From the NCBI RefSeq assembly GCF_030463535.1, contig NC_132891.1, forward strand, positions 7,465,622 through 7,529,621: a DNA stretch of 64,000 nt, in the 5' to 3' direction. The notes under the pieces are model-generated. The model ran no database searches. It was not told the origin of the DNA and worked only from the letters and a program-made list of their open reading frames with translations. Origin of the DNA: Salminus brasiliensis (taxonomy: Eukaryota > Chordata > Actinopteri > Characiformes > Bryconidae). Below, one piece after another: positions 26,201 through 37,089 of this stretch. Within the stretch, counting starts at the first letter, position 1, and each line of letters begins with the position of its first letter. The position numbers and the translations under genes are program-made.

Positions 26201-27924
26201 GCAGAAGTGGAGCCAGACGTGGTCCTCTGCTGTTGTAGCCCATCCATCTCACGATTGGACGTGTTGTTGTGCGTTGTGGGATGCTTTTCTGCTCACCACA
26301 ATTGTACAGACTGGATATCTGTGTTACTGTAGCTTTTATGTCACTTCTAAGCAGTCTGGCCATTCTCCATAGGTTTCTCCTATCAACATGGCGCTTCCGT
26401 CCGTAGTACTTCCACTCACTTGATGTTGTGTCTTTATTACAGCATCTGAGTTAAGTATAGAGAATGATGTGCTGCAAATCCCAAGAATTAGTGGGCTTAG
26501 AAACACTCAAGCCAGATCTTCTGGCACCAACAACCATGACAAACTCAAAATCACTGACAGTTTTCTCCATTCTGATGGTTGATGTGAACATTAAATGAAG
26601 ACACTGGCCTGTATCTGCGTGAATATAGGCATGACACAGTATTAGATAATTAGATAATTGCATGAACTGCCTTGTTAAATGGGTTAAACCTGTGCTTTGG
26701 GACAAACTGATTCCTTGTGTTGTTCTTCCTCCTTCTTCAGCGCTGTAAGGATTGCCTAAATAAACTGGCTATTGCTGTTATGAACCAATGGCCAGGTGTT
26801 AGGCTGCGAGTGACAGAGGCCTGGGATGAGGATGATAATCATCCGTCCGGCTCACTGCACTATGAGGGGCGTGCTGTCGACATCACAACCTCAGACAGGG
26901 ATATAAAGAAATACGGCCTGCTTGCCCAGCTGGCTGTGGAGGCTGGGTTTGACTGGGTGCACTATGAGTCCAAGTATCATGTGCACTGCTCTGTCAAAGC
27001 AGGTAAGTCATTAGAATCACTTGGAATGTGAATATAACTCACACTCAAAAGCCACCAAAGGTCAAAACTGATGTTACTCTGGTTCTTCATGTCTCAGATC
27101 ACTCAGTCGCAGTGGAGAAAGGCGGCTGCTTCTCAGCATCAGGACTGGTTACTGTGGCCGGGGGGTTGCAAAAGCCCATGTCCTGTCTGCAGCCTGGTGA
27201 CAGTGTGCTTGCCTTGTCTGAGTCAGGTGAGGTGGTTTTCAGTCGTGTCCTCCTCTTCCTACATCTGGACCCTAGCAGTAGGTCGCCCTTCTTGATACTC
27301 AGCACTGAAGACGGGCAGGAACTTGCACTTACTCCCAATCACCTCATCTTTGTGTCTCAAGACCACAAACTGCACCAAGACGAGTATCATGCTCGCTTCG
27401 CCAGCCGGGTTAGGAGAGGAGACCGTGTGCTTATTTCTGGAAGGGATGGTGAGGTGCATCCATCCAAAATAGTCTCCATCTCACTGGAGAAAAGAACTGG
27501 AGTTTATGCTCCACTGACAGAACACGGCAACCTGTTTGTGGACGGCGTTCTGGCATCCAGCTATGCATCTATAGAGGATCACGGACTCGCTCACTGGGCG
27601 TTTAGGCCTGTGCAGTTTCTGGATGGCCTGACTCAGCTGTTTGTGGGGCAGAGTACACAAGCTACAAACAATGAAGGTGGGCCTGAGATTCAGAAATCCT
27701 GCCTAGTTTCCTCCAGACGACATACGAATGTGATGCACAGCGGTTCAGGTGATGTTCACAGCCCAGTTGTGAACCAACTAAATAACAGCACGTGTTTAAA
27801 TGAACATACTTCTATGCCATATTCTGATTGTGTGAACAGCACCAAAGTCCAGGTTTACTGGTATGCAAAGCTACTGCACACTATTGGTCAGATATTTCTG
27901 AGTCCTCAGATGTTCTACGAATGA
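20204..27924 (+). CDS. dhh: Desert hedgehog precursor, complete
   Basis: Three coding exons: 20204-20509, 26741-27002 and 27098-27924, giving 464 residues. The 262-nt middle exon is the hallmark size of vertebrate hedgehogs. Residues 1-25 are an Ala/Leu-rich signal peptide; Cys26 of CGPGPG is the expected palmitoylated N-terminus. The signalling domain keeps LGASG, KDEE and ADRLMT (calcium-site acids), and the zinc residues of LHYEGRAVD and HVHC. The Hog domain starts at Gly199/Cys200 (GGCF), with Thr268 and His271 of TPNH needed for autocleavage and cholesterol transfer. Differences from usual hedgehogs: Cys80, Asp87, Arg93 and Lys95 near the calcium region, and Ser344 where LASCYA is normal. 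The protein is longer than human DHH (396) through a Ser/Asn-rich insert before the C-terminus. The paralogue is chosen by its lmbr1l and kmt2d neighbours. Confidence 0.95.
20515..20760 (+). mobile_element. MITE-like element, family E copy 2
   Basis: Shares GTGAGGATTTGATTGC and the CAGCTCAATGCTGGGGGGCT block with 2520-2860, same strand. It begins just after the dhh exon 1 donor, in intron 1. Confidence 0.65.
21110..21300 (-). mobile_element. SINE-like repeat in dhh intron 1
   Basis: Contains GATGCTCTTATCCAGAGTGA, AAGAATGTAGTG and GGAATTGAACCCC. The last is the reverse complement of a polymerase III B box, giving minus orientation. It is related to 15950-16140 and ends about 80 bp before the minisatellite. 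Confidence 0.6.
21380..22078 (+). repeat. 30-bp minisatellite, about 23 units
   Basis: Tandem units of CCAGTGGAGGTACTGTCTGC plus AGTGGAACTT. Units vary at a few fixed sites (AACTT, AAGTT or AACGT; TACTGT, TACTGC or TACTAT). Units 11-16 (21691-21870) and 17-22 (21871-22050) repeat the same variant order with one difference, which shows a recent 180-bp duplication. Each unit contains the 11-bp palindrome TGGAACTTCCA across its junction. The open frames through it arise only because 30 is a multiple of 3; it is intronic. Confidence 0.95.
22125..22255 (-). repeat. Inverted block of the same 30-bp unit, about 4.3 copies
   Basis: Reverse-complement units (CTGCAGACAGTACCTCCACT plus GGAAGTTCCA) follow the direct array after a spacer of about 46 bp. 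All copies carry the commonest unit variant and are nearly identical to each other. The pair can form a long cruciform or an RNA hairpin. Confidence 0.93.
22260..26740. other. Rest of dhh intron 1
   Basis: About 4.5 kb of intron with no exon recognised. Segment 23590-24050 has the look of a non-autonomous DNA transposon (GTGTTTACACATTATGC and CCGATCACAATGCGTC motifs), not firmly assigned. Any regulatory element would need comparative data. Confidence 0.45.
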
Positions 27925-28830
27925 AGACACGGGAAAAGAGATACCAATGACATCTCTGGGCATTACAGGGCATTACAGTTCTAACCACATAAAACCTACT
28001 CATGGAAATACGAAATAGCATACAAATGCTATTTCAACTGATAAAGCTTTTCGTCATATGTAATATAGTCCTATTAATTTCTTTTATTGTCTAGATTAGA
28101 CTTTTTTAATTGTGGTCATGCATACAAGTAAAGTACACTGTATAAGATAGAACACTTATTCAATGATGGCGCATATATTTGTGAGAATGAAATGAAGCAT
28201 TTTTATACAGAAGAGGAAATATTTCGTAGAATAAAACTATTTATTTTTATACATTTTGGATTTATAATATATAAACCTTTTGATGTTATGATAATTAATC
28301 CCCAAGTCTTTTATTACACCTGTTCTCCAGACTGATACGTAACAGACAAATGGTATTTTTGATGATGAATTATAAGCTGATGTTACATTACATCTCTTAG
28401 AGCTCTAATGCATTGTTAGAAATCTAACCTGCTTTTGTAATGTTTAGTAGATGTTCAATATTATCATGCAAGAAATGCCCCATGTTTACAGCCTCAGTCA
28501 AGAATGGGTGTAACTGGCAGGCCAGTTTTTAGTACTGCAACTACAGCAACTACAACTACGGGGTTTCAAATGGTGACAGCACTTATAAACACTTGATGTC
28601 TCTTTTAATTAACACGGTCACACCTGCATTTGGTGTTGTTTTGGCCATTCTTGATTGGGGCTTTAAATAAATCAAGATGATGATGACCCTCAGAGCTTCC
28701 ACAGTTTGCTTTGGGTTGGAGTAAAACCCTGGACTGTTTTAAGGTCCCTAAAGACCAGCTTTATGCGTAATATAAGGGTTGCAATATAAACCCATTCTAA
28801 CCTTTAAGAGTATTTTTGTTGGAAAATAAA
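27925..28830 (+). other. dhh 3' UTR with candidate poly(A) signals
   Basis: AATAAA occurs at 28230-28235, 28666-28671 and 28825-28830 after the stop. The 28825 site is followed by a GT-rich stretch, as usual downstream of cleavage sites. No other coding region is seen. Confidence 0.55.
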
Positions 28831-29004
28831 CATGAGATTCTGAAATCAACTGTGGTTTTATTGTGATTGTTGAGTTATAAAACAGGAGGAATGTCTCACG
28901 TTCCTCTGCTTTGTGGGTATTTCTTTTATCATTCTTGGTAATCTGCTACATTGCTAGCTTTGAAAAATAAAACAATAAAAAGTCCTTGTGTTTTAAAATG
29001 TGTC

Positions 29005-29035
<31 letters not shown>
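29005..29035 (+). repeat. (ATA)n microsatellite
   Basis: Trinucleotide array downstream of dhh. Confidence 0.85.
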
Positions 29036-29036
<1 letters not shown>

Positions 29037-29121
29037 CAGCAGAATAAATAGGCCTGTAATTTTGAACAAGAGAAAAAAGAGAAACTCTATGACATCTGGC
29101 TCTATTTGAATGTATACTGAT

Positions 29122-29875
29122 CCCTGATCAGCCATAACATTAGTACCAGCAGACAGGTGAAGTGGAAAACACTGATTATCTCAAGTGAAGTCAAGAGGCT
29201 TTTATTGTCATTCCCTATGAGTATAAGTACACAGTGAAGCGAAATGACATTCCTCCGGGACTATGGTGTAGACGTAAAATTAGACAAATACAATAAATAC
29301 GATCAATACAACAGACATTAGACAGACAGTAAACAAACAGGACAGTGTTGTGCCAACACAGCACTACTGTATGTGAGGTATGCAATGTGCTATGACAAAG
29401 TTATACACAGTCAGCTTATACATGAACACAGCAGTTACTGAGGTCTATCTTCATCCATACTGGCATCTGTCAAAGGGGGGATATGTTACACAGCAAATGA
29501 ATAGTCAGTTCTTGAAGGTGATGAAAGTGTTAAAAGCAGGGAAAATGGGCACGAATAAGGATCTGAGCCACTTTAACAAGAGCCGCATTGTGATGGCTAG
29601 ACAACTGGGTCAGAACATCTCCAAAACATCAGGCTGGTCTTTTGTTTTGTTTTTTACCAAAAGTGGTTCAAGAAAGGACATCCAGCAAACCAGCGACAGG
29701 GTCATGGGCACCTAAGGCTAATTGGTATGATCCATGGAGACCTCACCTCAAAATTTACTGGACTTAAAGGATCTGCTGTTAGTGTCTCAGTGTGAGAGGT
29801 CTTGTGGAGTCCATGCCTTGAATGGTCAGATCTGTTGTGGACCTACTTAATATTAGGCAGGTGGTACTAATGCAA
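29122..29875 (+). mobile_element. Tc1/mariner remnant, family D copy 2, with nested insertion
   Basis: The left end (GATCAGCCATAACATTAGTA, then GACAGGTGAAGTGG and ACACTGATTATCTC) and the transposase start (fragment MARQLGQNISK) belong to the family of 12370-12695. The C-terminal part is decayed (AGACCTCACCTC then TGGACTTAAAGGATCTGCTG) and the central region is deleted. About 260 bp of foreign sequence interrupts the left part at 29188-29450. Not functional. Confidence 0.65.
29188..29450 (+). mobile_element. Retroelement-like tail nested in the Tc1 remnant
   Basis: Starts AAGAGGCTTTTATTGTCATT and continues with GAAGCGAAATGACATTCCTC, a motif set known from 3' ends of fish retroelements. It splits the family D sequence, so it inserted later. 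Ends are approximate. Confidence 0.45.
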
Positions 29876-31127
29876 TGGTTGATCTGTGTGTGTAGAACCC
29901 TTTTAAAAACTGATTCACTGGGGTTACAAGCTTACAGTGTCTCTGATCCCCACAGTGAAAAAGATCCCAACACTGATTTTTGGACGCTGCTGGTACCCCA
30001 GTTGAGTGTGGTATTTTACACCCCCCTTGTGGACAAATACAAGATGTACAAAGCATTGGTACATTGTCATACCAGGTCTCTGATTACGAATTCAATGCAT
30101 TAAAAATCCATTATGGTTATGACTTATTTAAGAGGAAGATCCTATTTTAGAAGCATTGAAATCTGCTGGACATGGCTGAACATCCCACATTAATGTACCC
30201 TGTTGTACAGTTCTTTTGTTTACAGTCGTAGGGAGGTTGGGGAGCTTCATAAATGCCAAACAAAAGCCATTACAGTTTGACTTTCATAACATTTTTCAGA
30301 ATCTGACAAAAGATAATTGGAGGATGGCCTTTAAAGAGCTGCATTTGAAACAACAAGCCCTGCAGTGATAAATGTCAGCTATAAATGACCTTTAAGTGAT
30401 AAATTAAAGGCCCATATCAGTGAAAACAGTCAGTCTTGTGCACAGCTTGTTTTCTGCAGTTTATCTGTCCCCTTGGGAAAATCTCCACTGTGTAACAACC
30501 ATGTCAAGATGGGAAATGCAAGCATAATTAGATAAAGATAAAGGAGCTTACAGAACAGAGGAGCGCTTAAAAGCCTGAATTATGCATCAGGCAAAATTGA
30601 GAATGGAGGCAAAAAGTCATTAGATTGTAATATCAAATTAATAACTGAGACGTGATGAATGTTGTCTAGAATGCACATTGAAGTGTATTCCATTTTCTAG
30701 TATATTTTGACAGCTGTGAAGGTATTCAAGAGGATTATCCTGGTGGTAGAGGAGGCAGATGGGTCCATACCCCCCAAGAGAGGTGATGTTCTGTCATCCA
30801 TCTGGATCAGGCCAATGGCAGACGGTGGATGGCATAGCCCCTCTCCTCAATTTTCTTTACTTAACCAATCAGGGAACTACAACTCACAGGTCCCAGACTC
30901 TACGCTCCTTCCCAAACCTGTCTAGTTCAAAATAATCCTGGCGAAAGCTGTATGGCAGTTTGCTAATCCTGTCAGTGGGGTAGTATGGTCACCTGCTGCA
31001 GCCAGAAAGCCCCTCAACGTCAAACAAAGTATAGTAACAATGACCAAAATATGCTCTTTAAAAATCGTCACAAAAGGCTACTTTGTAGAAACGAATAAAT
31101 CCATAATTTTCAGTTAAGACTAATGCG
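29876..31127. other. Intergenic, nothing recognised
   Basis: No exon, RNA gene or clear repeat family seen. There is no trace of the small GTPase RHEBL1 expected here from the human order. Confidence 0.45.
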
Positions 31128-31385
31128 CATACAGCCATAACATTAGTACCACCTGAGTAGGTGCCCCTTGTGCCACCACAACAGGTCTTACCATTGAGGC
31201 ATGGACTCCACAACACCTCTGAAGGTGTCCTGTGGTAGCTGGCACCAAGGCGTTAGCAGCAGAAGTCCTGTAAATTGTGAGCTGGGCCCTCCATGAATCA
31301 CATCAATAAGCCTTAGGTGTCCATGACCTTCAAGAACTGACTGTTTACTTGTTGCCTAATATATCCACCACTTGACAAAAGCCAC
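31128..31385 (-). mobile_element. Tc1/mariner remnant, family D copy 3
   Basis: Reverse-strand copy. The left edge carries CAGCCATAACATTAGTACCA, the interior GGCATGGACTCCACAACACC and GTAGCTGGCACCAAG, matching the complement of the transposase C-terminal region. It is internally deleted. Confidence 0.6.
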
Positions 31386-31507
31386 TGTAGATGAAGAAAA
31401 AGTATGTTTTTTGCATCAGCATATGTAACTATTTGTAGAAACCCATTCTAATCAGAGAATTTGGCTGATTTATGGTGCACACATTGCTTACAGAGGTTAT
31501 CAATTGT

Positions 31508-31510
<3 letters not shown>

Positions 31511-31554
<44 letters not shown>
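31511..31554 (+). repeat. (CA)22 microsatellite
   Basis: Uninterrupted CA array. Confidence 0.9.
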
Positions 31555-31555
<1 letters not shown>

Positions 31556-31604
31556 CTTGTATAATCTCCATAGAAATCAGGGAATAGAATGCAGCTGCAT
31601 ATGA

Positions 31605-31816
31605 ACTTAAGGCCACTGCACCCAATGCTAAACATGGACTTGAGGGGTGTAATGGTGAGGCATTCAACCCAAGGAAAACTGTCCAAGCATGGTGGTGGTA
31701 GCATCATCCTCTGGGGCTGCTTCGCTGCCAGTGAAACTGCTACACCGCACAAAGTGGATGAAATAATGAAGAAGGAGGACCACCTTATTCAGCACAACCT
31801 CAAACCATCAGTGTAA
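31605..31816 (+). pseudogene. Tc1-like transposase fragment
   Basis: Encodes the fragment KHGGGSIILWGCFAASETA and then MKKEDHLIQHNLKPS, typical of the central catalytic region of Tc1-like (DD34E) transposases. Both ends are missing and no terminal repeats are seen, so this is a dead fragment of a family different from families A and D. Confidence 0.75.
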
Positions 31817-31884
31817 ATGACACTTGCCCTAAATACACATCAAGTGTCAAGTGGTTTTGAGACATTGTGGGCCAGTGCTGTTTG

Positions 31885-32215
31885 GGACAAAAGTATTGGG
31901 ACACACCTGCTAAACACTGAATTCGGGTGCACTAAATCACTAAAGCACCAAGCCATGCAGTCTGCCTTTACAAATGTTTGAAATCAGAATGGGTTGTTCT
32001 GAAAAGTTACTGTAATAGGATGCCACTATTGCAGACCATGTAAGGTTACAGAGCAGGGTCAGGGCCGAGAGCTGAGGAGCACAGTGCATAAATGACAAGC
32101 TTGGTGCTTGCAGAGCTCTAAACCTGCTGTTAGAGCTGCAAACGGGGACCAACTCCATAGTAATGCCTATGGATTTAGAATGGAATCTCATTCAAGCTCC
32201 TGCAGGTGTGATTGT
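31885..32215 (+). mobile_element. Tc1-derived MITE-like element
   Basis: Begins GGGACAAAAGTATTGGGACA and carries CACCAAGCCATGCAGTCTGC, which matches the complement of the 5' part of the Tc1 copy at 41363-42335. The coding region is deleted. Confidence 0.6.
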
Positions 32216-32523
32216 GTAGCTGTCAATGTCAATACATACCCATTTATAAAATGTTAAACCGAATCAACTTGAAGTCGCCATATGAATGAATTAATCAAGT
32301 GTGTCAGCCCCAGTTTGACGTCTGTCAATAAGCCAATAATTCTGTTTTTACACTGTTTACCCCAGCTGTGAATGTACTACTAAGTCAGTAACACAGTCCT
32401 CTTGTCTTCTCTTATTAGCCTTAATATATAGTGCCCATTCCCCAGACATGAAGTAAGCCTAGATTTGGGCTAAACTCCAGAGCCAGTGCTGAATCACCAC
32501 TGTAAATCTTTCAGTCTTGGCTA

Positions 32524-32796
32524 AAGGTGCAAAAGGTTTTGTCACCGTACAGCGAAATGTGTCCTCCGCATTTAACCCATCTGGTAGTGAACACACACTC
32601 ACACACACGTGTTAGGGGCAGTGAGTACACACACACACCCAGAGCGGTGGGCAGCCAACTCCAGTGCCCGGGGAGCAGAGAGGGTAAAGGGCCTTGCTCA
32701 AGGGCCCAACAGTGGCAGCTTGCCGAGCCCGGGAATCGAACCCACAACCCTGTTATCAATATCCCGGCGCTCTAACCGCTGAGCCACCACTGCCCC
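32524..32796 (-). mobile_element. Near-intact tRNA-derived SINE
   Basis: On the minus strand the A box TGGCTCAGCGG (32776-32786) and B box GGTTCGATTCC (32732-32742) both match the polymerase III consensus with tRNA spacing. The body ends in the fish motif whose + strand form is AGCGAAATGTGTCCTCCGCA near the tail. It is the best-preserved retroposon in the window, hence probably young. Confidence 0.8.
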
Positions 32797-32799
32797 TAT

Positions 32800-33420
32800 G
32801 GTCAGGTCTTGGAGAGTGGTCAGGTCAGGTCCTGGAGAGTCTGATGATTTCCCTCCTCTCATACAACTACTTGACCCGAAATGAATCAAGGAATTTATTG
32901 ACTATTGGTGTGTCTGAATGACAAAATCCCCATACTTCCCATGACACCAGTCCTTCAGGACCATCGCCTGGGACCTCTGCTCTCTGCCTGCCTGATGCCT
33001 GAGACACCTTTTCTGACCATTTTCAGAGAGTTAGGCCTAAGGCAAAAATGGTCCACCAGAAGAAACCACTATTTCTTTTTTTTTTTTACCACTATTTTAC
33101 CAGCATCAGCATAAAACCACAAAACATCAGCAGACACTCACACACAGGTTCACTGCTGGCTTTGGACTACTCTGAATTGCTCTATATGCAGCTAGCTACC
33201 TTAACCACTTAACTATCCAGCAATTTGGGACGTCAACAGATATGTGTCACCATTCAGAGACCAAAATCTGTGCAGCAATCTCTTTCTCGATCCAGCTACA
33301 GATCCAGGACTCGCTGTATTTGCATGCCAGGGACCCTGGAACCGTCCCAAATGCATTCATTAAAACACTGCGCACTAATTAGTATTCCACATCTTTTCAA
33401 ATGCACTTAAATACGCGCTA
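32800..33420. other. Intergenic, nothing recognised
   Basis: No exon or clear element seen. Confidence 0.45.
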
Positions 33421-35530
33421 AATATCGTTTGAGTCCGACTTTGCGAGCTAGCTGGTTAACATTTCGTGACCAGCGTCTTTCGTGACTGCCTGGAAAGGGG
33501 CAGCTGGTTTGCATTAACGCATGGTAGCCAGCTAGCTGGCACCACATATTAAAAGCTGGAGCGCCATAGCTGCCATAAGGTAAACAAGCTTGTTGGAAAA
33601 TGGCTGCAATTCAATTTCATTTAGCCAGCCACCCTGCTGCTGCCTCCACGCCCTCGGTCATATATGAGCTAGCTAGCTAGCTACGTTTTTATTGCATCTC
33701 ATGATTGTGTTGAAATACCACCAACCTATGGTATAAGGGCAACGTGTTGGTGTCAATTGCGTTGCTTGAGTGGTGTAGCTACATTTGTGTGCGAGTTCAA
33801 TAATAAACAACAACACATTAATCGGGTTGCTTCGATTAAACGTGCTAGCTAGATAGCTATAGCTAGCAGATAGCTACTAGCGCCAGCTAGCAAGCAAGCA
33901 AGCAAGCTCACTCTGATGAGGACTGATTGGAGTGGATGTGGCGGTGATAGGGATGGGAAGAGAGGCAGAAATACTGGGGGAGAGAAAAACAACAACAACA
34001 CAGCAACTATTTGTCCTATTCGGCTCCATACAGCTGCATTAGTTCCTGTTTAGTGGTGCTGCTGCAACCGCTGCTCTGAAAGGGGGAGTTAACCATTGAA
34101 AACTTAACTACTGCTATGCGAATCCTATCCTAACCCAGCCAGCTATAGCTATTTATCCAGGGATCTCTAAAGCTGCCCAGAATACCGTAGCTAGCTACAG
34201 CTGCTAGTGTTTGCTACGCAGTTGCATTTTTTTTGTTGTTGTTAAACTAGCCACTAGTCAACAGTTTATCAAATAAACAAGCAAACTCGAGTAGCTGCAG
34301 CGCTAGCAGCTGTCCTCCTGCTCGAAGACTGGGATTTGGTCGCAGCGTTTTGGACAAACCATGCCTGGAGGGAGTGCGAACAGGATGAACTCGATATGAT
34401 TAATTTCGTTAGCCATCTTGTGCGCTAGCTAATACGTTAGATACATTAGCTATCAAGTCAGCAAACGTTACGGCCACCCTTCGAGCCACTTCCCTCTCCC
34501 CCATCAACAACGAACTGGTAGCTATATCTGCTACCCAGCTTAGAGCAGCCAAAGCTTTATGAAATGAAACCAACACGGGCGATTTGTGTCTGCAGGACTG
34601 TTCTGAAGATGTACGAGGACGCGAGGATCGCCCTGTAAGGTATCTAGCTATAGCAGGCTAAGTTGGAGCCAACTGTTGTTGTTGTTGTTGTTTTTTTTTT
34701 ATTATATATATCCAGATTAACCTTTAACTTTAACTTGCCTTACTAATTTAAAGTCGTTTAACTTCGCAACGATACTCGTTGATACTCGACATGTCAAGCT
34801 GAAGCTCCCGAGAAGAGCTCGGGAGCTTCCTATTTAGCTATGCTATTTAACCTGAGCAACCTGGTCAACTGGACTCGCTTGTCAAAGTTGAAAATATACA
34901 AAGTGGCCGTGTGAAGAGTCTCTATTCTTGTTGGGGACGAGCTAAAGACATGGCTTAATAAGAAAAAGATGCACAAATCCTGTGCCCTTGGTGTGTGTGC
35001 GTGTGAGTTTAGGATCACTCGTTAGCTGCTGGCTGGCTGACTGGCTGGCTGGCTAGCGCTAGCGAGCTAACTAGCTAGCATAGCTACATTCCCCGAGTGC
35101 TAGTAGCGCTACGTGAAGCTCTCGGTGTTTTTTTTTTGTAGTCGAAGTTGACTAGTTTTAATGACCGTAAAGATCAGTTTGTGTCTGATCTGGCTGGAGT
35201 GTGCTTCACTTCCCTACGGATGGGTCAATCTAGCTAGCTTAGCTAGTAGCTAGCTAGCATCTATGCTAGCTAACGAATACACAGCGATGTCGCTAGCTCT
35301 AGCTAGCAAGCAAGCAAGCAAGCAAGCTGGAGGTGTCTTGTGTTGACAGTTGGAAAAGTTCAACAACTGTGGTGTTTGAGTATTACAGCTCTGCCGTTGT
35401 GGGGTTTACATCCTTTGCATTGGCCTGGCTGTGTATCGTGGTTGTTTGCTGTGCCGACAGCCCGTGTTTGGAGGAGTTTGCTAGCAGTGTAGTGACCCAC
35501 ATATCGGAATTAGCTCGCTAACGTTAACGA
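33420..35530 (+). promoter_or_regulatory. kmt2d upstream region, rich in GCTAGC/AACGTT
   Basis: Short palindromic words GCTAGC, AGCTAGCTAGCT and TAACGTTA recur dozens of times. The stretch 34560-34640 is less AT-rich and ends in a possible splice donor (CCTGTAAGGTATC, 34631-34643), so a distal kmt2d non-coding exon could lie here. No open frame is convincing. The words may be simple-repeat drift and not binding sites. Confidence 0.35.
34801..34829. other. Perfect 12-bp stem hairpin
   Basis: GAAGCTCCCGAG (34801-34812) and CTCGGGAGCTTC (34818-34829) are exact reverse complements around the loop AAGAG. It lies upstream of kmt2d; role unknown. Confidence 0.8.
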
Positions 35531-35724
35531 TAGATATCTGCTAGATGTCTAACGTTATTAGCTATAGCTGGCTGCGTGCTTGCACTTTTGCTAATTGTCG
35601 AAACTGCACGAAAGGTGCAGCACACGTGAGTAGTAATCAAAAGCATCAAATTCGGAAGTAAATTAAGCTGTACTTTTAAAGGAAAATGGATCAGCAGTTT
35701 CCTAACGTTGGTATTTTTAGGGCT

Positions 35725-35863
35725 GGCACGTTCAGGTCCGGGAAGTACAAATCCGGTCCAGGATTTTGTTCCAACTGCCTGCGCAGCTCTGCGCTGCAGA
35801 GCTGCGCAGGCAGTTGGAACAAAATCCTGGACCGGATTTGTACTTCCCGGACCTGAACGTGCC
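35725..35863. repeat. Perfect 139-bp palindrome (68-bp arms, 3-nt loop)
   Basis: Arm 35725-35792 is an exact reverse complement of arm 35796-35863, separated only by GCT. The sequence is GC-richer than its flanks. Direct copies of CCTAACGTTG lie outside it at 35701-35710 and 35891-35900. This fits a fold-back transposon or a recent inverted duplication; an assembly artefact is possible. Confidence 0.95.
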
Positions 35864-36210
35864 GCCACTGGATATTTTGCTGGTAATTAACCTAACGTTG
35901 ACAGCTGGCATTAACGTGTGGTCTCCATGCTATCCTAAATAACCTTCTCTTATACTATTACACCAACATCTCCTCGACATAAGAGTTTGCTGTAGTTTAT
36001 GGGTCCTAAAGATTGTCGTTAGAGCTGATATGCATTGTAAACTTGTTAAAGCTGTTTTCATTTTTTGGTTAAAGAAAACTCACTTTTAAGGCATTAATAG
36101 ATAAAACATAGGGTGTTTTATCAATAGATTCAGTTATTGGGATTTTCCTTGTGCAGTGACTGTCCTGGTTTCATGCCACCATTGCAGACTGCACTGCTGG
36201 TTTACTTTTA

Positions 36211-36212
36211 TA

Positions 36213-36268
<56 letters not shown>
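36211..36268 (+). repeat. (TG)n(TA)n microsatellite
   Basis: Compound TG then TA array. Confidence 0.9.
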
Positions 36269-36269
<1 letters not shown>

Positions 36270-37089
36270 CTAACTTTTTAATTGTTTAATGCATTGCAAT
36301 ACACTCATTGCCCAGCCAGGCTCAAGGATCTCATTGCTATTTCTTTTTTTTTGATGTATATGTTTATGCATTGCTGCTGGGACACTCAAAAAGCTCCAGA
36401 TCCCCCTTTGGAGCATTTCTGATGGTCCATTTATTATGATTTTGACTGTGTAAGGAACTACTGGCAGATTCACATGACGCCAAAAGTAAAATGTGGCAAA
36501 AATGGAGATGCAAGGTTTACTACCAGTAAAAAACGGTTTCAAATGTCTAGACAGTGCAGTTTCCCTCACACCAACGGCTTCTTGTCATGAGAGGAAACAG
36601 ACATGTAAATCAAGGGATATGAAGCCAACAGTGCTTATCCTTACAAGCTATAATGACGGCAAACTCCAGTGTGCTTCCTTTGTGGTTTTATTTTTTCTCG
36701 CAGAAAATATATCCTAAAGCTTGTGGCGTAACGGTGTGCACCTGAGCTCTTGATATTATTAGTATTGTTATATTGGTGGTGGTAGTACTGGCAGCATTAT
36801 TGTTAAAACCATGTATTATTCTATTTTTATACATTTACACATACATAATACATTAAATAAATAATTTAAAGACATCTAAATACCACTGGATTAATTAGCT
36901 AATTACATTTAGGAAGCAGTAATGACTGGCTGGAATCAGCTGTGTGCTCCAACGTCCACTAAGCCCTGCATTACTAAAAAGACAATGCACTTTTTTATTT
37001 TGTTATAAAGAAAATAAAAAATGCAACGTATTTAAAAGCCACACACGACAATATCTACTTTTAAACATTATTTGATTTTTTTTTTTTAC

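Noticed and set aside
22900..26700. Possible regulatory elements in dhh intron 1
   Set aside because: No conserved element can be recognised from one sequence alone.
27028..27097. Possible extra dhh coding sequence before exon 3
   Set aside because: It is the open part of the short intron 2. The acceptor at 27096-27097 restores the family sequence [12 protein letters not shown].
35708..35890. Open frames of 60 and 114 residues through the palindrome
   Set aside because: Both strands read almost the same peptide because the DNA is an exact inverted repeat; not a gene.
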